Part shown: positions 10,346 through 18,096 of the stretch, one piece after another | Layout of the letters: each line of letters starts with the position of its first letter | Position numbering within the stretch: position 1 is the stretch's first letter | Source: Gottschalkia acidurici 9a | GTDB taxonomy: Bacteria; Bacillota; Clostridia; Tissierellales; Gottschalkiaceae | DNA: 64,000 nucleotides | Assembly: GCF_000299355.1 (NCBI RefSeq) | Contig: NC_018664.1 | Location: forward strand, 679,115-743,114 | Direction: 5' to 3' | Made by a program: the position numbers and the translations under genes | The notes under the pieces: generated by a model | The model's input: only the letters and a program-made list of their open reading frames with translations | Database searches by the model: none | Told to the model about the DNA's origin: nothing

Positions 10346-10984
10346 ATGCCAAAGAGTACTTTTTTTAATCTTTCAGAGGAAAAAAAAGAAAGAATACTTG
10401 AAGCTGCTATAGATGAATTTGCTGAAAATCCATATGAAAGTGCAAGTATAAATAAAATAGTTAAGAACTCAGAAATAGCAAAGGGAAGTTTCTATCAGTA
10501 TTTTGAAGATAAAAAAGATCTATTTAAATATTTGATTGAAATCTGTGAAACTGAGAGAGTAAGATACATAGAAGAAGTCAATCAGAACAAAAGTTATTTA
10601 AATCACTTTAGAATAATGAGAGAATGCTACAAAGCAAATATAAAGTTTTTTATTGAAAAACCTAAATTGTCATCTATAATAAACAAATTTTCTAAAAATA
10701 CAGATTCAAATTTGAAAAAGGAAATATTAGAAGATCTATCCCTAGAAAATAACTACTCCTTTGAATCAATTCTTAAAGAAGGGGTTGACAAAGGAAGTAT
10801 ATACTACAATGTAGATATAGAGTTTATATCATATCTTTTAGAAAATATAGGTTTTATTATAAAAGAATATGCTAAAGATAAAAAGAAAAAAGATGGATAT
10901 GTAAACTACGACTCAATTATAGATTCTGCAATAGATTTGATAGAAAATGGAATTAAGGATAAAAAAGAAGTAGTAGGGGTATAG
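10346..10984 (+). CDS. TetR/AcrR-family transcriptional regulator
   Basis: A 212-residue one-component regulator. The N-terminal helix-turn-helix is clear: ILEAAIDEFAENPYESASINKIVKNSEIAKGSFYQYFEDKKDLFKYL, with the typical recognition helix region KGSFYQYF. The C-terminal helical domain is variable and would bind an unknown ligand. It follows GGGGGG-type ribosome site GAAGGGGGGAG. No transporter or enzyme is divergently placed against it; the neighbours are the activase gene and the tiny peptide array, so its regulon is not evident. TetR members usually repress their own promoter. Confidence 0.93.
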   Translation: MPKSTFFNLSEEKKERILEAAIDEFAENPYESASINKIVKNSEIAKGSFYQYFEDKKDLFKYLIEICETERVRYIEEVNQNKSYLNHFRIMRECYKANIKFFIEKPKLSSIINKFSKNTDSNLKKEILEDLSLENNYSFESILKEGVDKGSIYYNVDIEFISYLLENIGFIIKEYAKDKKKKDGYVNYDSIIDSAIDLIENGIKDKKEVVGV

Positions 10985-11001
10985 AAAATATATTTTAAAA
11001 A

Positions 11002-11031
11002 ATTCAGGAGAGTATTTCTACTCTCCTGAAT
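11002..11031. terminator. Bidirectional terminator (TetR gene / tiny-peptide array)
   Basis: 13-bp perfect stem ATTCAGGAGAGTA / TACTCTCCTGAAT with a TTTC loop. The better T-run lies on the minus-strand exit, so it mainly ends the peptide-array transcript. Confidence 0.75.
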
Positions 11032-11056
11032 CATTATAGTTTATTTTAATTATTAA

Positions 11057-11179
11057 CTACCACTTACCAAATCCACCATCACAGATGCAGAATATTATTA
11101 CTAATAATAGGAAGAAGAATAAAAGTTCACTTCCTACTCCTACACCACCACCGCAATTATTCGCTCTAACTTCAGACAT
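11057..11179 (-). CDS. Tiny Cys/Gly/Phe-rich membrane peptide, copy A (40 aa)
   Basis: ATG at 11179 follows a ribosome site AAAGGGGG. The peptide starts MSEVRANNCGGG, has a hydrophobic core SELLFFFLLLVIIF, and ends CICDGGFGKW. The layout (short polar head, Gly run, Phe/Leu helix, Cys-x-Cys and GGFGKW tail) is shared with two neighbouring copies. It recalls the YjcZ-like tiny sporulation proteins of Firmicutes, which are similarly Gly-rich with one hydrophobic stretch, but I cannot prove homology. The Cys pair could support cross-linking or metal binding. Last gene of the three-gene array. Confidence 0.75.
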   Translation of the reverse strand: MSEVRANNCGGGVGVGSELLFFFLLLVIIFCICDGGFGKW

Positions 11180-11256
11180 TCTAAAAACCCCCTTTAATTT
11201 GCATTCAATATATTATTTAAATAAAGAGGATAAAAGTCCTCAATATTTAAAAGTAA

Positions 11257-11376
11257 TTACCACTTACCAAAGCCTCCACCACAGCAGCAGAATAATATTA
11301 CTAACAGTAGGAAGAAGAATAGTAGTTCTCCACCACCACAACCTCCACCAAACCATGATGCTCTAGTTTCACTCAT
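11257..11376 (-). CDS. Tiny Cys/Gly/Phe-rich membrane peptide, copy B (39 aa)
   Basis: ATG at 11376 follows AAAGGAGG. The sequence starts MSETRASWFGGGCGGG, continues ELLFFFLLLVILF and ends CCCGGGFGKW. It is the most Cys-dense copy, with three consecutive Cys after the helix. The coding similarity to copies A and C is high in the helix and tail and low in the head, which argues that all three are translated and under selection rather than random ORFs. It is separated from copies A and C by about 80 and 55 bases with no internal terminator. Confidence 0.75.
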   Translation of the reverse strand: MSETRASWFGGGCGGGELLFFFLLLVILFCCCGGGFGKW

Positions 11377-11430
11377 TCTAAAAACCTCCTTTAAATTTTA
11401 AAAATTAAATGTTGAATATTCCAAAATGTA

Positions 11431-11556
11431 CTAGAATTTACCAAAGCCACCATCACAGATGCAAAATAGTACTACTAATAATAGGAAGAAGAATAGTAAT
11501 TCACTACCAATACCTCTACCTCCACCACCACACCATAGTCCTTTAGTTTCACTCAT
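11431..11556 (-). CDS. Tiny Cys/Gly/Phe-rich membrane peptide, copy C (41 aa)
   Basis: First gene of the minus-strand array. ATG at 11556 follows AAAAGGAGG. It starts MSETKGLWCGGGGRGIG, has the core SELLFFFLLLVVLF and ends CICDGGFGKF. It shares the MSET start with copy B and the CICDGGFGK tail with copy A. Two promoter-like elements lie upstream (11592-11620 and 11703-11732), both shaped like mother-cell sigma-K sites. A role in the spore envelope is therefore a reasonable guess, not a demonstrated one. Confidence 0.75.
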   Translation of the reverse strand: MSETKGLWCGGGGRGIGSELLFFFLLLVVLFCICDGGFGKF

Positions 11557-11591
11557 TATAAAAACCTCCTTTTAATTTGTTAACTCCATAT

Positions 11592-11620
11592 CAATATATG
11601 ACGGAGTTTTAAATTGGTGC
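11592..11620 (-). promoter_or_regulatory. Sigma-K-like promoter, proximal
   Basis: On the minus strand: GCAC, 16 bases, CATATATTG. This resembles the Bacillus sigma-K pattern (AC, 16-17 bases, CATAnnnTA), about 35 bp upstream of peptide copy C. Shares the string GCACCAATTTAAAAC with the distal copy except one base. Confidence 0.4.
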
Positions 11621-11702
11621 ATAATTTTTTGAAAAATATTTATTATAATTTTTAGTGCGTATTAAGATTAAGTTTTTAGGTACAATAAGTTCAGCGTTAA
11701 TA

Positions 11703-11732
11703 CATACTATGAAGTACGTTTTGAATTGGTGC
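11703..11732 (-). promoter_or_regulatory. Sigma-K-like promoter, distal
   Basis: On the minus strand: GCAC, 17 bases, CATAGTATG. It is a second copy of the proximal element and overlaps the plus-strand ileS promoter, so the two directions may interfere. Confidence 0.35.
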
Positions 11733-11749
11733 TAAAAAAATACTATAAT
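11721..11749 (+). promoter_or_regulatory. Probable sigma-A promoter of the ileS T-box transcript
   Basis: TTGAAT at 11721-11726, 17-bp spacer, TATAAT at 11744-11749. Placed just upstream of the T-box leader. Confidence 0.6.
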
Positions 11750-11755
11750 TTAGTT

Positions 11756-12041
11756 GAATAATAAATAGAACTATAGTAATATTAATAGAAGAATATAAAA
11801 AGCTATGAAGAGGACAGTAATAATAGAAAATAGTTTTTAGAGAGATAATCATATGGTGAAAGATTATCAACTATACTATTATGAACATCACCTTAGAGCC
11901 TGCTACTTGAAGGGGAGTAGAGTAGCACGTAGAGATACGTTAAAGTGTAATGAGAAATAGAAGTCGTTCTGTGTACTTCTATAAAATGGGTGGTAACACG
12001 ATATACTCGTCCCTAAGGATATAAACTTAGGGACTTTTTTT
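11756..12041 (+). ncRNA. T-box leader sensing tRNA-Ile, upstream of ileS
   Basis: A transcription-attenuation leader that reads the charging state of tRNA-Ile. The conserved T-box GGGTGGTAACACG is at 11988-12000; its TGGT would pair with the ACCA end of uncharged tRNA. Stem I is visible as AGAGAG near 11842, GGTGAAAG, and a helix of AATAATAG against CTATTATG. An ATC codon at 11887-11889, right after this helix, is the likely specifier and matches Ile. The intrinsic terminator is at 12009-12041. When tRNA-Ile is uncharged the antiterminator forms and ileS is expressed. Confidence 0.9.
12009..12041 (+). terminator. T-box attenuator terminator
   Basis: 9-bp stem GTCCCTAAG / CTTAGGGAC followed by seven T. 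It is mutually exclusive with the antiterminator containing the T-box. Confidence 0.9.
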
Positions 12042-12082
12042 AGTTTATTTATAGGAAACACTATATTGAAAGGATGAATCAC

Positions 12083-15000
12083 ATGGAAAAGTTTAAAGAA
12101 CTCTCTAACTTATCAGTAAGTGAGAACGAAAAACAAATATCAGATTTCTGGGATGAAATAGATATACTAAATAAAAGTATAGAAATAAGAGAAGGGAAAA
12201 CTCCATTCGTATTTTATGAAGGACCTCCAACTGCAAATGGTAAGCCGGGAATTCACCATGTTATAGCAAGAACTCTTAAAGACTCAGTATGTAGATACAA
12301 GACTATGAAGGGTTATCAAGTAAAAAGAAAAGCAGGATGGGATACACATGGACTTCCAGTAGAAATAGAAGTTGAAAAGCAACTAAATTTAAAAGATAAA
12401 CATGAGATTGAAAACTATGGTTTAGATAAATTTAATAAAAAATGTAAAGAGTCAGTATTCACATATGAAAGTCTTTGGAAAGATATGACTAAACGTATGG
12501 CATATGCTGTAGACCTAGACAATCCATATATAACATTAGACAATAACTATATAGAATCGGTCTGGTGGATATTAAACAAATTCTTTAAAGAAGGATATAT
12601 ATATGAAGGTCATAAAATATTACCATACTGTTCAAGATGTGGAACAGGACTTGCTTCACATGAGGTAGCACAAGGATATGAAGAAATTAAGTCAAATACA
12701 GTTATAGCAAAATTCAAAAGAAAAGATGCAGATGAATACTTCTTAGCATGGACAACTACACCTTGGACACTTGCATCAAACGTATCTCTTACTGTGGGAG
12801 CTGATTTAACTTATATAAAAGCTAAGACAGATGAAGGTATATTCTATGTAGAAAAAGAACTAGCTAAAAAAGTATTTGGTGATACAGAATATGAAATATT
12901 AGAAGAAATGAAAGGTAAAGATTTAGAATATGTAGAGTATGAACAATTAATGCCATTTGTTGAAACAGACAAGAAAGCATTTTTCATAACTGTAGCAGAC
13001 TATGTAACTAATGAAAATGGTACAGGTATAGTTCATACAGCACCAGCATTTGGGGAAGATGACTATAACACTGGAAGAAGATACGACTTACCAGTACTTC
13101 AACCTGTAAATGAAGACGGTAAATATACAGCTACTCCATGGGAAGGAAAGTTTGTATTAGATGAAAATACAGACATAGAGATTATAAAATGGTTACATGG
13201 AGAAGGAAAGCTATTTAAGAAAGAAAAAGTAGCTCATAACTATCCACACTGCTGGAGATGTAAAACTCCATTACTATACTATGCTAAACCTAGCTGGTAT
13301 ATAGAGATGACAAAGCTAAAAGATCAGTTAATAGAAAATAATAATACAGTAGAATGGTATCCAGATTATATTGGAGAAAAAAGATTTGGAAACTGGTTAG
13401 AAAATGTTAATGACTGGGCAATATCTAGAAGTAGATATTGGGGAACTCCACTGAATATATGGAGATGTGAGTGTGGTCATTTAGATAGTGTAGGTTCAAG
13501 AGCAGAATTAGTAGAAAAATCTATAGAGAATATAGATGAGAGCATAGAATTACACAGACCATATGTTGATGATATACATTTCAAATGTGAAAAATGTGGC
13601 GGAACAATGACTAGAGTAAAAGATGTTATAGATTGTTGGTTTGACAGTGGATCTATGCCATATGCACAATATCATTATCCATTTGAAAACAAAGAATTGT
13701 TTGAACAACAATTCCCAGCAGACTTTATATGTGAGGGAATAGACCAAACGAGAGGATGGTTCTACTCACTACTTGCGATATCAACATTTGTAATGGGTAA
13801 ATCACCATATAAAAGAGTACTAGTAAATGACCTTATCTTAGACAAAGAAGGAAAGAAGATGTCTAAGTCTAGAGGAAATACAGTGGATCCTTTTGAGTTA
13901 TTTGATAAATACGGTGCGGATGCTCTAAGATGGTATCTACTATATGTTTCACCAGCATGGACACCAACAAAGTTTGACGAAGATGGACTAAAAGAGGTAT
14001 TAAGTAAGTTCTTTGGAACAGTTAAAAATGTATATAACTTCTTTACTCTATATGCAAACACAGACGATGTAGATCCTAAAGACTTCTATGTAGAAGTAAA
14101 AGATAGACCTGAATTAGATAGATGGATAATATCTAAATACAACAGCCTACTAAGAGAAGTTGAAAGAGAACTTGAAATATTCGATTTAACAAAAGTAGTA
14201 AGAAAAATTCAAGACTTTGTAAATGAAGACTTATCTAACTGGTATATCAGAAGATCTAGAAGACGTTTCTGGGATCCAGAGTTAAGTACAGATAAGAAAG
14301 CAGTTTATAATACAACTTATGAAATACTAGTTGGAATCTCTCAAATTATAGCTCCATTTGCACCATATACATCAGAAGAGCTATATAAAAACTTAACAGG
14401 AAAAGAATCAGTTCACTTAAGTGAATATCCTGTGGTAAATGAAAGTTTAATAGATGCTAAGATAGAAGAAAGAATGGACTTAGTAAGAGACCTAGTTGGA
14501 CTTGGAAGAGCTTCAAGAGAAACAGTAAGAATAAAAGTACGTCAACCAATCCAAAAAGTATTAATAGATGGAAAATATGAAAGTCTAATATCAGACTTAG
14601 TACCACTTATACAAGAAGAGTTAAATGTAAAAGAAGTAGAATTTACTAAGGATCTAAAACAATATATGAACTTTAGTTTAAAACCAAACTTTAAAGTTGC
14701 TGGACCAGTTTTAGGATCTAAGATAAAAGCATTTGGTGGAGCACTTGCAAAACTTGATGCATCAGAAATAGTTCCTAAACTAGAAGCTGGAGAAAGTGTA
14801 GGTTTAGATCTTGATGGTGAAAACTTTGAAATAAATAAAGATCTAGTAATGATAAACACATCAGCAAAAGAAGGATTTAATGTTTCTATGGAAAACAACT
14901 TATTCGTTATACTAGATACAACTTTAACTCAAGGATTATTAAATGAAGGATACGCAAGAGAGTTTATATCTAAAATACAACAAATGAGAAAAAATAACGG

Positions 15001-15190
15001 ATATGAAATGATGGATAATATCAAAATATTCTTTGATGGAAATGATGATATATCTAATGCAGTAGAAGCATACAAAGAATATATAATGAGTGAAACTCTA
15101 GCTGTAAGCATAGAAAGAGTATCAGATGATACTTTAGAAGCTAATAATCTAAATGGTCATGATACAGGAATTAAGCTTGAAAGAGTTTAA
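12083..15190 (+). CDS. ileS: Isoleucyl-tRNA synthetase
   Basis: Charges tRNA-Ile. About 1035 residues, the longer IleRS form seen in many clostridia and eukaryote-like IleRS. The class I signature is PPTANGKPGIHH (HIGH region) near residue 45, the editing domain follows, WCISR-like NDWAISRSRYWG lies near residue 440, and KKMSKSRG is near residue 590. Zinc-type Cys pairs occur (CEKCGG). I prefer ATG 12083: AAAGG lies at proper spacing for it but touches ATG 12074. Expression is controlled by the Ile T-box upstream. The gene ends at a strong terminator. Confidence 0.97.
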   Translation: MEKFKELSNLSVSENEKQISDFWDEIDILNKSIEIREGKTPFVFYEGPPTANGKPGIHHVIARTLKDSVCRYKTMKGYQVKRKAGWDTHGLPVEIEVEKQLNLKDKHEIENYGLDKFNKKCKESVFTYESLWKDMTKRMAYAVDLDNPYITLDNNYIESVWWILNKFFKEGYIYEGHKILPYCSRCGTGLASHEVAQGYEEIKSNTVIAKFKRKDADEYFLAWTTTPWTLASNVSLTVGADLTYIKAKTDEGIFYVEKELAKKVFGDTEYEILEEMKGKDLEYVEYEQLMPFVETDKKAFFITVADYVTNENGTGIVHTAPAFGEDDYNTGRRYDLPVLQPVNEDGKYTATPWEGKFVLDENTDIEIIKWLHGEGKLFKKEKVAHNYPHCWRCKTPLLYYAKPSWYIEMTKLKDQLIENNNTVEWYPDYIGEKRFGNWLENVNDWAISRSRYWGTPLNIWRCECGHLDSVGSRAELVEKSIENIDESIELHRPYVDDIHFKCEKCGGTMTRVKDVIDCWFDSGSMPYAQYHYPFENKELFEQQFPADFICEGIDQTRGWFYSLLAISTFVMGKSPYKRVLVNDLILDKEGKKMSKSRGNTVDPFELFDKYGADALRWYLLYVSPAWTPTKFDEDGLKEVLSKFFGTVKNVYNFFTLYANTDDVDPKDFYVEVKDRPELDRWIISKYNSLLREVERELEIFDLTKVVRKIQDFVNEDLSNWYIRRSRRRFWDPELSTDKKAVYNTTYEILVGISQIIAPFAPYTSEELYKNLTGKESVHLSEYPVVNESLIDAKIEERMDLVRDLVGLGRASRETVRIKVRQPIQKVLIDGKYESLISDLVPLIQEELNVKEVEFTKDLKQYMNFSLKPNFKVAGPVLGSKIKAFGGALAKLDASEIVPKLEAGESVGLDLDGENFEINKDLVMINTSAKEGFNVSMENNLFVILDTTLTQGLLNEGYAREFISKIQQMRKNNGYEMMDNIKIFFDGNDDISNAVEAYKEYIMSETLAVSIERVSDDTLEANNLNGHDTGIKLERV

Positions 15191-15200
15191 TTAAGAAATA

Positions 15201-15250
15201 AAGCCGTTAGGCTCTAGTAGTAAAATATACTAGAGTTTAACGGCTTTTTA
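15201..15250 (+). terminator. Terminator after ileS
   Basis: Long stem AAGCCGTTA...TAACGGCTT with an inner CTCTAGTA/TACTAGAG helix and T-run. Confidence 0.85.
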
Positions 15251-15285
15251 TATATTATAACTCTTTCTGAGCTTATCCAAAAGAG

Positions 15286-15468
15286 TTACTCAAAGAATGT
15301 TTCTAATGTAGTATCATACGCTTGCTCTATATGTTTCTTTAAAGTTGCAAAATCATCTGCACTCATATCCGCAAAACTTGAAGCTTCCTCTTTATTTTCA
15401 GTAAACACAATCTCAATATCTTGTATTTTTAAGTATTGATTATTACTATCTCTAACTAACATCTTCAT
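15286..15468 (-). CDS. Small conserved-looking protein of unknown function (60 aa)
   Basis: ATG at 15468 follows AAGGGGGAT, a convincing ribosome site. The product is acidic (MKMLVRDSNNQYLKIQDIEIVF, then an Asp/Glu-rich middle, ending LETFFE), soluble and without motifs I know. It is single and convergent to ileS. I cannot assign a function. The good start and codon use make it a credible gene. Confidence 0.6.
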   Translation of the reverse strand: MKMLVRDSNNQYLKIQDIEIVFTENKEEASSFADMSADDFATLKKHIEQAYDTTLETFFE

Positions 15469-15567
15469 ACTGTATCCCCCTTGATTTTTGTGGTTTATAT
15501 AGTATATTGCGTATGCATAAGAGATATGCTTAAATTAATACTTTTTAAAATTATATTTGAAAAGTAT
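15469..15567. other. Gap upstream of the 60-aa gene
   Basis: No gene seen. It presumably carries the minus-strand promoter of the 60-residue gene; no clear -10/-35 was resolved. Confidence 0.35.
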
Positions 15568-15613
15568 TATTTTAGTATTTATTTATGATATGATATAAAT
15601 AAACACTAAAATA
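15568..15613. repeat. Large near-perfect palindrome upstream of the CRISPR-Cas locus
   Basis: Two 19-base arms (15568-15586 and 15595-15613) match as an inverted repeat with one mismatch, around the loop GATATGAT. No gene starts immediately beside it. It could be an operator, a small-RNA promoter region or a relic of a mobile-element end. Confidence 0.6.
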
Positions 15614-15667
15614 GAATATATTAATTGAAGCAAAATGTAATGTAAAAGTTTTTATTAACTATAAACT

Positions 15668-15697
15668 AATTTAATAGAACTATAATAGAAAAAATAT
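15668..15697 (+). repeat. Degenerate CRISPR-repeat-like sequence upstream of cas operon
   Basis: Aligned to the 30-base array repeat, 21 of 30 positions agree, including the unbroken run TTAATAGAACTA and then TAGAA. A second partial match (ACTAAA-TAGAAT, 15605-15617) lies upstream. Both sit before a perfect hairpin. The resemblance may be chance in such AT-rich DNA; a similar but shorter match also occurs near 11760. Confidence 0.35.
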
Positions 15698-15743
15698 AAG
15701 AAGGCAGATACTTGATTAAAGTATCTGCCTTCTTATATTTTTT
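15695..15743 (+). terminator. Perfect 18-bp hairpin with T-run, no known upstream gene
   Basis: TATAAGAAGGCAGATACT pairs perfectly with its complement at 15720-15737 around a 7-base loop, then TTTTTT. It is a textbook terminator on the plus strand, yet the only gene upstream is on the minus strand. This suggests an unannotated short transcript between about 15,590 and 15,740. Confidence 0.75.
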
Positions 15744-15867
15744 GAATAATAAAGCAATTAAAATAATAGATTAAAAAATAGTTATAGAACTATTTGTAAT
15801 TTCATATTATATATTATATTTAATATAAACTGGTTGGTAAAAAACAAATATATATGGAGGGATTAAA

Positions 15868-16152
15868 TTGGAAAAACAGTTGAAAGAATCAACAATAATC
15901 TTTAAATTATATGAAATTAAAAGTCATAATAAGTTCAAAATAATAAAAGATAATGACTATAATGAAGATTATAGAATTAAAGTAAACATTTCTTATGATA
16001 AGGGGAGAAAAATACATAGAACAAATATACATGTAAATGAAATGATATTAAAAAAAGATATTTATCAAGATAAGGAAAAAAGTTTTAAATTTATTCATAG
16101 CACTATAGATTTAATTATGAAATTTATATTATTAGTAGTTCGTATACGTTAA
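15868..16152 (+). CDS. Unknown 94-residue protein upstream of the cas operon
   Basis: TTG start at 15868, seven bases after GGAGGG. The protein is Lys/Ile-rich and basic, starts MEKQLKESTIIFKLYEIKSHNK, has a beta-like middle (RIKVNISYDKGRKIHRTNIHVNE) and ends with a short hydrophobic stretch LIMKFILLVVRIR. I do not recognise it. It is transcribed toward the cas genes but a palindrome at 16191-16223 separates them. It could be a CRISPR-accessory gene or an unrelated passenger. Confidence 0.5.
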   Translation: MEKQLKESTIIFKLYEIKSHNKFKIIKDNDYNEDYRIKVNISYDKGRKIHRTNIHVNEMILKKDIYQDKEKSFKFIHSTIDLIMKFILLVVRIR

Positions 16153-16190
16153 GAACATATAGTATATTCACGCATAATTTAAGATTATAA

Positions 16191-16223
16191 GTGTATACAG
16201 CATTTAAATAATGTTGTATACAC
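16191..16223 (+). promoter_or_regulatory. Palindrome GTGTATACA...TGTATACAC between 94-aa gene and cas operon
   Basis: Perfectly paired outer arms of nine bases plus an inner CATT/AATG. The downstream T content is modest, so it may be a terminator or an operator for the WYL regulator next door. Confidence 0.45.
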
Positions 16224-16344
16224 TATTTTAAAATCTTTTCAAGAAAACAAGTATATGAATAATCTGTTTTAAAAGAAGGATTTTGCAATATTACATAAAA
16301 TATAACATGTATAAGACAAAAATAAACAATATAGGTGATAAAAA

Positions 16345-17301
16345 ATGTCGAGAGTATCTAATGCTCTTACTATGTATTTTCTAATACAGGGTAGAAAGAT
16401 GATCAGTGTTGAAGAATTAGCAAGAGAGCTAGAGGTATCAGAAAGAATGATAAAAAAATATAAAGTAGACCTAGAGATGGCAGGAATATATATAAGTTCT
16501 AAGTTAGGTAGATATGGTGGATATTATTTAGAAACCAAAAAGGGTCTAGAAGGTATTGGTCTCACAGAAGAAGAGTTAAATGCTTTAAGAATGGTAAAAG
16601 AAACAATAAAAAGTGGGAATTATCATTACAGCGCTAGATTTGAAGCTATAGTTAGCAAATTATTAAAAAAACAGGATGAACTAGAAGATATAAGCTACTA
16701 TAATAAGGCACTAATAGATTCAGAAGAAACAATAATAAAGGAAAAAAGCTCATGGACAGATATAAATTTAGCTATAAATCAAAAGAAAAAAATAATTATG
16801 AAATATAAATCTCTACAACCTCAAAAATTAGAAATAAAAAAGAGAGTAGTACATCCATATGGAATTATTGACTATAAAGGTGCTACATACTTTTATGGGT
16901 ATTGTGAAATAAGAGAGGATATAAGATTTTTTAAACTATCTAGAATAATAAGTTATGAAATACTAACTGAAACATTTTCTATAAAAGATGATTTTAACTT
17001 TGATGAAGTCAGTAAAAAGTTATTTGGAATCTTTAATGATAAAACAATAAACTTAAAATTAAAAGTACATTATCCTATGAATGAAATAATAAAAGAAAAG
17101 GAAATAAGTGAAACACAGAAAATAACTGAAATAGATGATAAAACTATGTACTTTGAAGCTGAGATGAGAGGATATACGGAGATAAAATCTTGGATAATGA
17201 GCATGGGTAGTAATGCAGAGGTTATAGAACCTGAAGAGCTTAAGGAGGACATATTAAATGAAATTGAAAATTTATTTAAAATATATGGAAAAACTTTTTA
17301 A
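16345..17301 (+). CDS. HTH/WYL-domain transcriptional regulator of the CRISPR-Cas locus
   Basis: 318 residues. An N-terminal winged helix-turn-helix (LIQGRKMISVEELARELEVSERMIKKYKVDLEMAGI, residues 10-50) precedes a WYL domain near residues 140-215 (KKRVVHPYGIIDYKGATYFYGYCEIREDIRFFKLSRI) and a WCX-like C-terminal part. WYL regulators are frequent partners of type I CRISPR loci and are thought to sense nucleic-acid or other ligands. It precedes cas6 by 55 bases in the same direction, so it is likely to control the operon. RBS is weak (AGGTGAT), fitting low expression. Confidence 0.9.
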   Translation: MSRVSNALTMYFLIQGRKMISVEELARELEVSERMIKKYKVDLEMAGIYISSKLGRYGGYYLETKKGLEGIGLTEEELNALRMVKETIKSGNYHYSARFEAIVSKLLKKQDELEDISYYNKALIDSEETIIKEKSSWTDINLAINQKKKIIMKYKSLQPQKLEIKKRVVHPYGIIDYKGATYFYGYCEIREDIRFFKLSRIISYEILTETFSIKDDFNFDEVSKKLFGIFNDKTINLKLKVHYPMNEIIKEKEISETQKITEIDDKTMYFEAEMRGYTEIKSWIMSMGSNAEVIEPEELKEDILNEIENLFKIYGKTF

Positions 17302-17356
17302 TGGTACATTATACTTCCTACATAAGTGCTACAATTAAATAAAAGGTGGTGATAAC

Positions 17357-18085
17357 TTGAGATTTGCAGTTGAATTATTATTAGAAAATGACAGAGTACC
17401 CAAAGATAAAAATAGAATTATATTATCTATTTTAAAAAATAATTTTAATTCATACAATAAAGAATACTATGAAAGTCTTTATGAAAAAACAAATAATAAT
17501 ATAAAAGACTTTACTTTTTCTCTATATATGGGACAATGTCAATTTTTAAGAGAAGAAATAGTCATACCTGAAAAAAAGATAATACTAAACTTTTCAGCAC
17601 ATAACTATGAAGATGGAATAATGTTTTATAACTCTTTCTTAAGCAATATAGGTAGATCATATCCTATAAAAGACAATGCTATAAAAGTAAGCAATATAAG
17701 TATGAGAAAAGAAAAAACTATATATGGTAATGAAGTAATATTTAAAACTATGTCACCTTTAGTTGCTAGAGAGCATAGAGGAGATAATAAAAAAACTTGG
17801 TATCATTCACTTAGGGCAGAAGAGGGACAAGTGATTTTAAAGGAAAACATCAGCTATCAACTTAACAATGTATTTGGTGAAAGGGCGAAATTAGATATAG
17901 AAGAAATAGATATAGAAGTGTCACAAAATATTAAAGAAGTGAAAGTAAAAAACTATGGTATAGAAATATTAGGAAATATAGGTTTGTTAAAGATAAATGC
18001 AAAACCATATTTATTGGACTATTTATACAAAGCAGGAATAGGTAGTAAACGTAGTAGTGGGTTTGGTATGGTTGATATAGTGTAG
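17357..18085 (+). CDS. cas6: CRISPR pre-crRNA endoribonuclease Cas6
   Basis: Cleaves the array transcript inside the repeat to release crRNAs that end with the repeat's 3' stem and begin with an eight-base handle. The length (242) fits type I-B Cas6. The Gly-rich C-terminal loop is GIGSKRSSGFGMVDI; a His typical of the active site is at HNYEDG or HREH. The start is TTG 17357 behind AGGTGG. It stands first among cas genes and 11 bases before cas8b1, so they are translationally linked. Confidence 0.93.
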   Translation: MRFAVELLLENDRVPKDKNRIILSILKNNFNSYNKEYYESLYEKTNNNIKDFTFSLYMGQCQFLREEIVIPEKKIILNFSAHNYEDGIMFYNSFLSNIGRSYPIKDNAIKVSNISMRKEKTIYGNEVIFKTMSPLVAREHRGDNKKTWYHSLRAEEGQVILKENISYQLNNVFGERAKLDIEEIDIEVSQNIKEVKVKNYGIEILGNIGLLKINAKPYLLDYLYKAGIGSKRSSGFGMVDIV

Positions 18086-18096
18086 GGGGTGAAAAA

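Noticed and set aside
11085-11366. 93-codon plus-strand ORF through the tiny peptide array
   Set aside because: It is antisense to two better supported peptide genes and has no start signal.
11759-11785. Partial match to the CRISPR repeat (AATAGAACTATAGTA)
   Set aside because: It lies in the T-box leader and shows that AATAGAACTA-type strings arise by chance here; it also weakens the repeat-like claim upstream of cas.
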